Assembly (NCBI GenBank): GCA_024636225.1 | Contig: JAGXHN010000039.1 | Location: 1-18,019 of the forward strand | Direction of reading: 5' to 3' | DNA length: 18,019 nt | DNA from: Desulfuromonadaceae bacterium | Lineage (GTDB): Bacteria > Desulfobacterota > Desulfuromonadia > Desulfuromonadales > UBA2294 | In this document: piece by piece, positions 6,667 to 13,237 of the stretch | Layout of the letters: every line of letters starts with the position of its first letter | How positions within the stretch are numbered: the stretch's first letter is position 1 | Notes under the pieces: model-generated | What the model saw: only the letters and a program-made list of their open reading frames with translations | Told to the model about the DNA's origin: nothing | Databases searched by the model: none | Program-made: the position numbers and the translations under genes

Positions 6667-8100
6667 TTGGAGACTGTTTATAATCCAAAACTGGAACAGC
6701 GTCTGTTTAATGAGATCATGGAATTACTCGTCACCCATTATGGCGGCGGGTTGGGTGAAAATGAACTCGATACGGAGATGGCGCGTTTGCAGCATGCTTT
6801 TGAGTTCGGGCGTCGGTCGCATACTGCCCAGCTGCGTAAATCGGGTGAGCCGTATTTTTTTCACCCTTTGCGCGTCGCTCATCTGGCCGCCCGACACTGG
6901 ATGGATTTCTCATCGGTGATTGCTGCTCTGTTGCACGATGTTGTCGAGGATACACCGGTGACTCTGGAGGATGTCGGTGAACAGTATGGGGACGATGTTG
7001 CTCTGCTCGTCAACGGACTGACCAAGGCCGACGACAAACGACTGAACCGACAGTCGCTGAAGGAAAAAACCTATCGCAAGCAGCTTCTTGCAGCCGTCGA
7101 AGACGTCCGTGTGCTCTGTCTTAAATTCTGGGACCGGATTGACAATCTGCGGACAATCGGAGCGCTCAGCCCGGAGAAGCAGCAGTTGATCGCCGAGGAG
7201 ACCCGCACGATTTATGTCCCGCTCGCCTCCCATCTCGGGATGGGGTATGTCGCGGATGAACTGGAGGCTCTCTCTCTCAATGTCCTTTATTCGAAACGTG
7301 CCAGACGTTACCGTGACTTTCTTGAATTGACCAAGAGCCGTCAGGAGCCTTTTTTAAGGAAGATAAAGTCTGCCGTTCATTCCTCTCTCGACTCACATAA
7401 AATCAATTTTTCATTAAATGACCGCTGGCGCTCGTTCAGTCTGATCGCCACGCAAACAATGCGACGGGGTTTACAAACCCTTTACACGCTGGAAATCCTC
7501 GTCGGACATCGGATGGAAGCGTACATGGCCCTCGGGTTGGTTCACGATCTTTATCCCCCGATTACCGGTAAACTTCGCGATCACTTGAATGCGCCGTCTC
7601 AATTTGGCTATCAGGCATTAAAGACAACCGTTCAGGCTGGCGAATCACGTCTTCGCATTGAAATTACCACCCGTAAACTGGCACGTTTCAATGAGTCGGG
7701 TGTTCTCGCCCCGGGCTTTGAATTTCGCCATACCAACTTCAAGAATCTGATGCACTCTCTTCTTGAGGGAGAATCGGCTTTCGATGCGGAATCTTTACGG
7801 CTCGCTTCCAGGACGATCCAGGTTTATACACCCCGTGGAGAACTCTTTACATTGCCGGAGGGGAGCAGTGTCCTTGATTTTGCTTTCAACATCCATGTTG
7901 AATTAGGCCTGCACGCAATAAGTGCGCGGGTCAACGGCAGAACACGTCATCTCAAATCGAGGTTGATGGATAGTGATCAGGTCGCTATTGAAACAGCCCA
8001 GATCCCTGCCGTATTACCAAAATGGCTGGAGTGGGCGGTGACGCCGCGAGCCAGAAACTCTATTCGCCGCTATCTGCGCGACAAGGTTAAATTGACCTGA
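6667..8100 (+). CDS. RelA/SpoT homologue: HD hydrolase plus degenerate synthetase and TGS domain, no ACT
   Basis: About 477 residues. The HD domain keeps the hydrolase residues: RKSGEPYFFHP, LLHDVVEDT and FWDRIDNLRT correspond to R44, H53, H77-D78, E81-D82, D144 and N148 of Rel enzymes. A region like the (p)ppGpp synthetase follows, with LGLVHDLYPPITGKLRDHL and GYQALKTTV, but by eye the catalytic Asp (in DLLAIRV of SpoT) reads as Thr in LYTLEILVGHR. The ExQ of VEVQIRT reads as RIE in LRIEITT. A TGS domain (IQVYTPRGELFTLPEGS) follows, and the protein stops soon after WLEWAVTPRARNSIRRYLR, without zinc-finger or ACT domains. It is likely a (p)ppGpp or related nucleotide hydrolase with a dead synthetase. 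TTG 6667 has AAGGGAG 9 bases upstream; an in-frame TTG at 6592 would add 25 residues but has no ribosome site. Confidence 0.85.
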   Translation: METVYNPKLEQRLFNEIMELLVTHYGGGLGENELDTEMARLQHAFEFGRRSHTAQLRKSGEPYFFHPLRVAHLAARHWMDFSSVIAALLHDVVEDTPVTLEDVGEQYGDDVALLVNGLTKADDKRLNRQSLKEKTYRKQLLAAVEDVRVLCLKFWDRIDNLRTIGALSPEKQQLIAEETRTIYVPLASHLGMGYVADELEALSLNVLYSKRARRYRDFLELTKSRQEPFLRKIKSAVHSSLDSHKINFSLNDRWRSFSLIATQTMRRGLQTLYTLEILVGHRMEAYMALGLVHDLYPPITGKLRDHLNAPSQFGYQALKTTVQAGESRLRIEITTRKLARFNESGVLAPGFEFRHTNFKNLMHSLLEGESAFDAESLRLASRTIQVYTPRGELFTLPEGSSVLDFAFNIHVELGLHAISARVNGRTRHLKSRLMDSDQVAIETAQIPAVLPKWLEWAVTPRARNSIRRYLRDKVKLT

Positions 8101-8113
8101 ACAGGAGATCTCT

Positions 8114-9175
8114 TTGCTCTGTTTTATCGATAAAACGATTCTTCTTTTGATCTCCCTTTGTTTGCTCGGGCTGGCCAGCACCGTTGTGCCCGCTTCAGCA
8201 GGGGAGGTCAATATCTTTATCTACCACCGGTTCGGGGAAGAGCGCTATCCATCGACCAACATCTCGGCTGATCAGTTTGAATCTCATCTTAAGTATCTCC
8301 AACAGAGCAAAACCGAAGTTTACTCCTTGTCAGAGATCGTCTCCCGATTACGTTCCGGACAAAAACTTCCGGACAAGGCAGCGGTCTTGACAGTTGATGA
8401 CGGGTTCAGCTCTTTTTTGTCGCATGGTATGCCGTTGTTGCGCCAATACGGTTTTCCGGTCACCTTGTTTGTGAACACGGATTCCGTCGGAAGTTCTGGC
8501 TATATGACCTGGGATGATCTGCGAGCGCTGGTTAAACAGGGGGTTGTGATCGGTAATCACTCAGCGACTCATGATTATCTGATTGAGAGACGGGGCGGTG
8601 AGACGACGGCGGCCTGGTCAGATCGGATCAAGGCCGATATTCTGCAGGCCGAAAGCGACTTTCTTAAGGAACTCGGTCAAAAACCGACTCTTTTTGCTTA
8701 TCCCTATGGTGAATTTTCGCAGGAGCTGGTTGCTATTGTGAAAAATCTCGGTTTTGCAGCTGCGATTGCGCAACAGTCAGGCGTTGTTGATGAAACGACA
8801 GATCTGTTTGCCGTTCCGCGTTTTCCGATGGGGGGGGTGTACGCCACACTCGAACAGTTTCGCAGTAAACTTTCGATGCACCGTCTCAACGCAGAAATTA
8901 TCGGTGAGGGCGATACCATCCCGGCAAACGACCCCCCGGCACTACGAGTCAGGCTTGATGTCGATCGTATTGATCTGGAGCGTCTGCAGGGGTTTGTTCA
9001 GGGGGAGAACCGTCTGAAAATAGAGCAGGTAAAAGGGAGTCCAACTGATTTTCTGATTCAGGCGGAAAAACCACTAACCGGAAGACGGAACAAATATACC
9101 CTGACCGTGCCGTTGAAAACAGGTGGATGGGGGTGGTTCAGTCACCCCTGGTTCCGGATTCTATCATCACAATGA
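8114..9175 (+). CDS. Secreted polysaccharide deacetylase (NodB/CE4 family)
   Basis: 353 residues. A signal peptide is clear: a hydrophobic stretch at about 8-25, then PASA before GEV, with cleavage likely after residue 29. The NodB fold shows motif 1 LTVDDG (D95, D96), motif 2 GNHSATH (H149, H153) and YPYG (196-199). Such enzymes remove N- or O-acetyl groups from cell-wall or exported glycans in the periplasm. The first domain begins FIYHRFGEERYPSTNIS, as in the PgaB/IcaB-like branch. About 100 residues after the NodB fold are not assigned. The start is TTG 8114, with AGGAGA 5 bases upstream, only 13 bp after the RelA/SpoT-like stop. Eight G in a row (8830-8837) encode part of PMGGV. The 3' end overlaps the convergent bax-like gene by 9 bp. 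Confidence 0.9.
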   Translation: MLCFIDKTILLLISLCLLGLASTVVPASAGEVNIFIYHRFGEERYPSTNISADQFESHLKYLQQSKTEVYSLSEIVSRLRSGQKLPDKAAVLTVDDGFSSFLSHGMPLLRQYGFPVTLFVNTDSVGSSGYMTWDDLRALVKQGVVIGNHSATHDYLIERRGGETTAAWSDRIKADILQAESDFLKELGQKPTLFAYPYGEFSQELVAIVKNLGFAAAIAQQSGVVDETTDLFAVPRFPMGGVYATLEQFRSKLSMHRLNAEIIGEGDTIPANDPPALRVRLDVDRIDLERLQGFVQGENRLKIEQVKGSPTDFLIQAEKPLTGRRNKYTLTVPLKTGGWGWFSHPWFRILSSQ

Positions 9176-10159
9176 TTTAAATCTGTTTTGTAACTGATCC
9201 ATACTTCCGAACAATCCCGTCCCTGATTCTGTCCCGTCTATCTCCTGAATCGAAACAGTCGACCTTAGATAAGCACGGGCAACTTTTTGCTCAAGTCGAT
9301 TTGATCTGATCAATTCCTCAATCTCACGTGAGTACGCTTCACGACGCGTGGAGTAGTTGTCGAGTCGAGGCGACAGATCAAGTCCCGAAACGGTAAGGCT
9401 CTTCTGTCGGAGTTTTTCCCGTTCTTTACGTAACGATAGATAGGCGCGGTGGGTGTTGAGATTACGCATATAAGAACGGACGGACTGGTAGAGATTCATA
9501 AAACGTCGAACTTCATAGATTTCACCCTCTGGCCTGTCTGCCGGGATCAGCCCCGTGCCGGGTGTAAAGGTCCATTCACCAAAAATATTGTTTGCCTGGA
9601 GGGCAAATCGTGAAGTCCCCCAGCCTGACTCGTTGGCCGCTTGGGCCAGAACCAACGATTCAGGGAGGATATCGACCCGTCTTAAAAGCCGTTGTCGTGT
9701 TTTATGATCGAGTAGCGGATCTGTCTTAATTTGATATTGTCGGTTGATTGCTGATAATTCTTCTTGTTGTCGCGCATCAATCATTCCATTTTGATCAAAA
9801 TAAAGAAATATTTCCTTCAAAGTGTCGCGCTGTTCTCTGATCTCCTCGTTGGCCAGCAGGACCATCGGCAGTACTGATTTAAAAAATAGCTCTTTTTTCA
9901 GTTCGACCGAATCGATCTCGGGGAGATCGTCCGGAAATTTTTTCAGGATAAGAGGGGGGACGCCGAGATCAAGCTGATCCCAGGAATAATCGTACTCTGT
10001 AAAGATCGTTTGCAGGTTTTTATGCTGATAGGCATGAATGGTGACAACCGGCGTCAGGGGTATCTCTTGCTGCGAATTGGAACCGCACGCAGAGGTCAAC
10101 AGCAACAGGGTGCTGATCATCAGACTGTGTCGGCCTGTTTTAGGAATAAAAGATTTCAT
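9167..10159 (-). CDS. Bax-like glucosaminidase, probable lipoprotein
   Basis: 330 residues from ATG 10159. The N-terminus has a basic stretch, a hydrophobic core (LMISTLLLL) and TSAC, an acceptable lipobox giving Cys25. The catalytic region LAQAANESGWGTSRFALQAN (catalytic Glu about 177), then NIFGEW and later FMNLYQSVRSYMRNLNTH, match E. coli Bax and FlgJ-type glucosaminidases that cleave peptidoglycan glycan strands. E. coli Bax is about 274 residues, so this one is somewhat longer. The frame stays open upstream to 10330, but that extension lacks membrane or conserved sequence. No ribosome site is clear at 10159; ATG 10183 and ATG 10120 are alternatives. It is transcribed towards the polysaccharide deacetylase, and the two stop regions overlap (9167-9175). 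Both are envelope-glycan enzymes. Confidence 0.85.
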   Translation of the reverse strand: MKSFIPKTGRHSLMISTLLLLTSACGSNSQQEIPLTPVVTIHAYQHKNLQTIFTEYDYSWDQLDLGVPPLILKKFPDDLPEIDSVELKKELFFKSVLPMVLLANEEIREQRDTLKEIFLYFDQNGMIDARQQEELSAINRQYQIKTDPLLDHKTRQRLLRRVDILPESLVLAQAANESGWGTSRFALQANNIFGEWTFTPGTGLIPADRPEGEIYEVRRFMNLYQSVRSYMRNLNTHRAYLSLRKEREKLRQKSLTVSGLDLSPRLDNYSTRREAYSREIEELIRSNRLEQKVARAYLRSTVSIQEIDGTESGTGLFGSMDQLQNRFKSL

Positions 10160-10221
10160 GGCGGTGGAAAATATCACAGGCATCTCTTTATTGACAAGTT
10201 GTACAGCTAAAAGATGCAGGA

Positions 10222-10250
10222 AGTATACACTCGTCACGATCTTTTGCGAA
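10222..10250 (-). promoter_or_regulatory. Possible sigma70-type promoter of the bax-like gene
   Basis: Read on the minus strand: TTCGCA (10250-10245), 17 bases, then TATACT (10227-10222). The -10 is good and the -35 matches four of six positions. The predicted transcription start near 10215 gives a leader of about 55 bases to ATG 10159. Confidence 0.35.
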
Positions 10251-10376
10251 TGAATAGATAAAGAAAGTAATAACCATAATCTGCTCTCCCCCTCATTTCG
10301 GCCCAACTCTATGTTAACTCGATTAGACAATTCAGCAAGATTAGAAAATTATAAATTTATTTGAAATGATTGTAGC

Positions 10377-10405
10377 TTGCTGATGCTTGAATATACCACT
10401 ATTAT
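10377..10405 (+). promoter_or_regulatory. Possible promoter of the small membrane protein gene
   Basis: TTGCTG (10377-10382), 17 bases, TATTAT (10400-10405). The -10 matches five of six positions and the -35 only three. Predicted transcription near 10412 places the TTG at 10387 before the transcript and supports ATG 10471 as the start. Confidence 0.3.
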
Positions 10406-10470
10406 TGAGACAGCTCCTTTCATTCGTCCGTATGCAACAGGGTGTGGTCTTGTTGAGTAAGGAGAAGAGG

Positions 10471-10776
10471 ATGATACCTGCAGATGTCGTAATGGGGCTG
10501 TTCGCTTTTTTAGTTGCCATCGTCTCTTTGTATCGGTTTATGGCAGAACAGGAGTTTTATCGTTTAACGATGATGAAACGGATGTTCGGTCGCAAGCGTG
10601 GCCTGGCTTTACATTTTTTGGTCTCGGTCGCTTTGCCGATTCTTCTCGGAATCGTCTTTTTGACCGGTGGTTTGGCGGATCAGAGCAGAATTGATCTTTT
10701 CCCTTCTGAGGACATTTCAACACGTTGTTTTGATGAGCCTGTAGCGGTCCTAAACGATGCCTTCTGTTTCTTGTGA
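10471..10776 (+). CDS. Unrecognised small protein with two predicted membrane helices
   Basis: 101 residues from ATG 10471, chosen for the ribosome site TAAGGAG (10458-10464) 6 bases upstream. The frame is open further left (ATG 10432, TTG 10387), but those starts lack a ribosome site. Two hydrophobic segments are seen, at about 6-24 (VVMGLFAFLVAIVSLYRFM) and 46-68 (LHFLVSVALPILLGIVFLTGG). A strongly basic loop (MMKRMFGRKRG) lies between them, so the loop should face the cytoplasm and both ends the periplasm. The C-terminal 30 residues are acidic and soluble, with two cysteines. I recognise no family. It stands alone, between divergent bax-like and convergent fxsA genes. A real short gene is likely but not certain. 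Confidence 0.55.
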   Translation: MIPADVVMGLFAFLVAIVSLYRFMAEQEFYRLTMMKRMFGRKRGLALHFLVSVALPILLGIVFLTGGLADQSRIDLFPSEDISTRCFDEPVAVLNDAFCFL

Positions 10777-10822
10777 TCTGAAAAAAGTCACAGAACTGAT
10801 CTGGTTTTGTATATTCTCTCTT

Positions 10823-11215
10823 CTATAAATGCCTGATCTGAAACTCCCCGTTTTCAATCCTTTTTTTAAACCATGCGATCAGATAGCGTTTTAACGGTTC
10901 CCGACTCCAGGGGGTCAGGCAGATAAATCCGAACAGGTCCGTGACCAGTCCTGGCGTCAGAAGCAGTAACCCTCCTGATAGAATAAACAGGCCGTTAATC
11001 AACTCTTCTGCCGGCAGTTCACCTTTGTTGGTTGCAATCTGGATTCTCTGCACCAGATCGAGGCCCTGACTTTTCGCAAGATATGCCCCGGCGACCCCTG
11101 TTGCTATAACAAGAAGAAATGTTGGCCATGGACCGATCTGTTCGGCGGTATTGAGAAGGACAAAAATCTCCAGCAACGGGACAGTTATAAACAAAATAAA
11201 TAATTTTATAAACAT
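10823..11215 (-). CDS. fxsA: FxsA family membrane protein
   Basis: 130 residues, within the family's usual size. The opening FIKLFILFITVPLLEIFVLL, the loop with TFLLVIATGVAGAYLAKSQG, and the later ELINGLFILSGGLLLLTPGL followed by TDLFGFICLTPWSRE are the family hallmarks. About three to four hydrophobic segments put it in the inner membrane. In E. coli, FxsA overproduction relieves F-plasmid exclusion of phage T7; its normal role is unknown. The ATG at 11215 has GGAGA about 10 bases upstream on the minus strand. The gene is about 240 bp downstream of mazG on the same strand and converges with the small membrane protein gene, 46 bp apart, with no terminator seen between them. Confidence 0.92.
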   Translation of the reverse strand: MFIKLFILFITVPLLEIFVLLNTAEQIGPWPTFLLVIATGVAGAYLAKSQGLDLVQRIQIATNKGELPAEELINGLFILSGGLLLLTPGLVTDLFGFICLTPWSREPLKRYLIAWFKKRIENGEFQIRHL

Positions 11216-11453
11216 CGTGTCATAATCTCCATCTTCTTTATCGTAATTAATAAAATATCTATTTTTTACAGTTGTATTTATTTAAATTATCATAAATTAC
11301 TGTAATTATTAATAAATTTATTGTGTTTAAAAAATAGGCAATATGTAATTCTTCTCTGTAATACGTTACTCTGTTGACTTGTATACAGGTTTTTAAACAG
11401 GTTATTAACAAAATATGTGGACAACGGGAAGTAATGTTGACAAGCGCTCGTTT
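11216..11453. other. AT-rich spacer with DnaA-box-like 9-mers
   Basis: 238 bp between mazG and fxsA (both on the minus strand), far richer in A and T than the rest of the window, with long A/T-only stretches around 11240-11340. At the mazG end it contains TGTGGACAA (11416-11424), the complement of TTGTCCACA, and TTATTAACA (11402-11410). Each is one base from the DnaA box TTATNCACA. ACAGGTT is directly repeated at 11385-11391 and 11397-11403. No hairpin terminator for mazG and no gene are seen. It probably carries the fxsA promoter, which I cannot place. Confidence 0.4.
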
Positions 11454-12263
11454 TCACGTTCCTTTCCCGTTTTTTTCAGCCCGCTTTGCCTCTTCCCACT
11501 GTTGATCCAGTTCTTTGCTGTTCAGATCATTAAACGTTAACCCTTGATTGTTCAAGATTGTGTCTATCCGTTGCACCCTGCGGGTAAATCGTAAATTGCT
11601 CTGACGCAGAGCGAGCTCAGCGTCGATATCAAGATGCCGGGCAAGATTGACTGTTGCGAAGAGAAGGTCGCCCAACTCATGGGTGATGGCGTCAACGCTT
11701 TCGTTCTGCATCGCTTCTTCGAGTTCATTGACCTCTTCACGTACCTTGCAAAGAACGGCGTTAGCATCAGGCCAATCCAGACCGATTCGCGACGCTTTTT
11801 CGGATAATTTGCGGGAGAATTGCAGTGGGGGGAGGTCAGGATCGATTGTTTCAAACAGCACGGGGGTGTTACCCGTCCCTGCTTTTTCGCTCTGTTTAAT
11901 CGTTTCCCACTGCAAATCAAGATCGGTTGTTGCACTGACCGTCTCTCTGGCAAAGACGTGTGGATGACGCCGTATCAATTTGTTGCAGATCGATTCTGCT
12001 ACATCATTGAGTGAAAATATCTGCTGCTCAGCAAAAATCTGCGCGTGAAGCACAATCTGCAGAAGCAGATCACCGAGTTCGTCCCGGGTCTCTTCACTGT
12101 TTGACTGTTCAAGTGTACAGAGATATTCATGACACTCTTCCAGCAGGTAGGGTCTCAGGCTGGCGGTTGTCTGGGCTTGATCCCATGGACAACCATCTGG
12201 ACCGCGTAACCTTTTAACAATCGAAATCAACTTCTGAATTGAACATTCTGGCTTGTCGTTCAT
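11454..12263 (-). CDS. mazG: Nucleoside triphosphate pyrophosphohydrolase MazG
   Basis: 269 residues, the usual length of two-domain MazG. Both halves keep the EExxE...ExxD metal/NTP site: E42-E43-E46 with E62-D65 (LLEECHEYL, RDELGDLL), and E177-E178-E181 with E197-D200 (REEVNELEE, HELGDLL). The N-terminal RLRGPDGCPWDQAQT is a MazG signature. It hydrolyses NTPs to NMP and pyrophosphate, and in E. coli lowers (p)ppGpp levels and clears aberrant nucleotides. The start at 12263 has AAGGAGAT close upstream on the minus strand. It is divergent from the yceD-fab operon, whose promoter begins 110 bp away; no clear mazG promoter is visible in the gap. Confidence 0.95.
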   Translation of the reverse strand: MNDKPECSIQKLISIVKRLRGPDGCPWDQAQTTASLRPYLLEECHEYLCTLEQSNSEETRDELGDLLLQIVLHAQIFAEQQIFSLNDVAESICNKLIRRHPHVFARETVSATTDLDLQWETIKQSEKAGTGNTPVLFETIDPDLPPLQFSRKLSEKASRIGLDWPDANAVLCKVREEVNELEEAMQNESVDAITHELGDLLFATVNLARHLDIDAELALRQSNLRFTRRVQRIDTILNNQGLTFNDLNSKELDQQWEEAKRAEKNGKGT

Positions 12264-12372
12264 TTTATCTCCTTAATACGGCCAGCAATGACATAAGAAA
12301 TATCTTGCAAAAGCGGGGGGATTGGGCTAATAAAGTCTTTCGCAGGAACCCCTTCTACGGATGAAATCTTTC

Positions 12373-12400
12373 TTGACAAAGAAGGGATGATCTTTATACT
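12373..12400 (+). promoter_or_regulatory. Sigma70-type promoter of the yceD-rpmF-plsX-fab operon
   Basis: TTGACA (12373-12378), 16-base spacer, TATACT (12395-12400). The -35 is perfect and the -10 matches five of six positions. Transcription would start near 12407, about 28 bases before the TTG start of yceD. No operator resembling known FapR or FabT sites was noticed. Confidence 0.8.
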
Positions 12401-12434
12401 AGGCGCTTTTCATCACGTCAAGGGTGGTAGCTAT

Positions 12435-12992
12435 TTGTTAACGATTCAAATCGACTCGATTAAGGAGCATGAACTTCACCTTAACGGTGAAATCAATACT
12501 CCGGAACTGGCTGATCTGGTCTCAACGGATCAGTTGAACCTGAGCAGCCCGGTATCGTATGACTTCAAATTGAGTCGTATTGGTGAAATGATCACGATCC
12601 GCGGGCAAGTTGCGGCTCAGCTGCGTTTAGCCTGTGGCCGGTGTCTCGAGCTGTTTGATCTCCCGGTGTCAGCTGATTTTGATCTGATTTATGCCAAACA
12701 GCTCCCTGAGGTCGAAGTCGGTTTTGATGATGAGATTGAACTGACTGCTGACGACCTCGGAATTGTTCTTCTGACCGGGGAGGAGATTGATCTCTATGTA
12801 CCGCTGGTTGAACAGCTGCTTCTCAGCTTGCCGCTTCAGGCTTTTTGCCGCGAAGAGTGCAAAGGGCTCTGTTTACATTGTGGTACAGATCTTAATCATT
12901 CTGTCTGTAACTGTCATGCACCACAATTTGACACCCGTTTTTCTGCACTTGAAAATTTAAAAATAGATTCCGGTAAACCGTATCGGAAATAG
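12435..12992 (+). CDS. yceD: DUF177 / YceD family protein (L32-associated)
   Basis: 185 residues from TTG 12435, giving MLTIQIDSIKEHELHL, which fits the family's N-terminus; AAGGGTGG (12420-12427) lies 7 bases upstream. An ATG at 12387 in the same frame is inside the promoter and cannot be used from it. Conserved marks are LRLACGRCLELFDLPV (C67, C70) and the C-terminal cysteine cluster FCREECKGLCLHCGTDLN plus CNC (C138-C160), perhaps a metal site. YceD-family proteins are nearly always encoded directly before rpmF. They have been linked to 23S rRNA/ribosome assembly in plants (DUF177), but the bacterial role is not settled. It is the first gene of the operon. Confidence 0.9.
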   Translation: MLTIQIDSIKEHELHLNGEINTPELADLVSTDQLNLSSPVSYDFKLSRIGEMITIRGQVAAQLRLACGRCLELFDLPVSADFDLIYAKQLPEVEVGFDDEIELTADDLGIVLLTGEEIDLYVPLVEQLLLSLPLQAFCREECKGLCLHCGTDLNHSVCNCHAPQFDTRFSALENLKIDSGKPYRK

Positions 12993-13043
12993 TCCAATGC
13001 ACACAACCCGGTTTGAATCCGGGCTTGAAAGGAGTTACACCTC

Positions 13044-13223
13044 ATGGCTGTACCAAAGAAGAAAACCTCGAAATCAAAACGTGATATGCGCCGTGCTCAC
13101 GATTCTCTTAGCCCGAATGGTATTTCAACCTGTCCGCAGTGTAAAGAGCCGAAACTGCCGCATCGTGCTTGTGCGAGTTGCGGGACCTACAAAGGTCAAA
13201 ATGTCAGCGGTAACGAAGAATAA
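13044..13223 (+). CDS. rpmF: 50S ribosomal protein L32
   Basis: 59 residues. The sequence begins [20 protein letters not shown], the L32 signature, and continues LSPNGIS. The four-cysteine zinc ribbon is complete: CPQC (30, 33) and CASC (43, 46), so this is the zinc-containing form. The ATG at 13044 has AAGGAG (13029-13034) 9 bases upstream. L32 is a structural protein of the large ribosomal subunit. The gene lies between yceD and plsX, the classic order that links ribosome and lipid synthesis. A longer frame at 12997-13245 in another register is only a shadow. Confidence 0.97.
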   Translation: MAVPKKKTSKSKRDMRRAHDSLSPNGISTCPQCKEPKLPHRACASCGTYKGQNVSGNEE

Positions 13224-13237
13224 TCGGAAGATTACCG

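Larger units (their letters stand above)
10160..10470. other. Divergent AT-rich intergenic region
   Basis: About 310 bp between the start of the bax-like gene (-) and that of the small membrane protein (+). It is clearly richer in A and T than the flanking genes, above all around 10320-10410. I see one plausible promoter for each direction (listed separately) and no RNA gene, terminator or repeat. Frames here are open on both strands but show no family resemblance. Confidence 0.5.

Noticed and set aside
10160..10330. 57-residue extension of the Bax-like protein
   Set aside because: It would put a lipoprotein signal in the middle of the protein, and a plausible promoter lies inside this stretch.
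10774..10840. TGATCTG occurring three times between the small membrane protein and fxsA ends
   Set aside because: Copies are short, irregularly spaced and partly inside coding ends; chance is likely.
11437..11442. Perfect TTGACA on the plus strand at the 3' side of mazG
   Set aside because: No -10 element at 16-18 bases; it would only drive antisense transcription into mazG.
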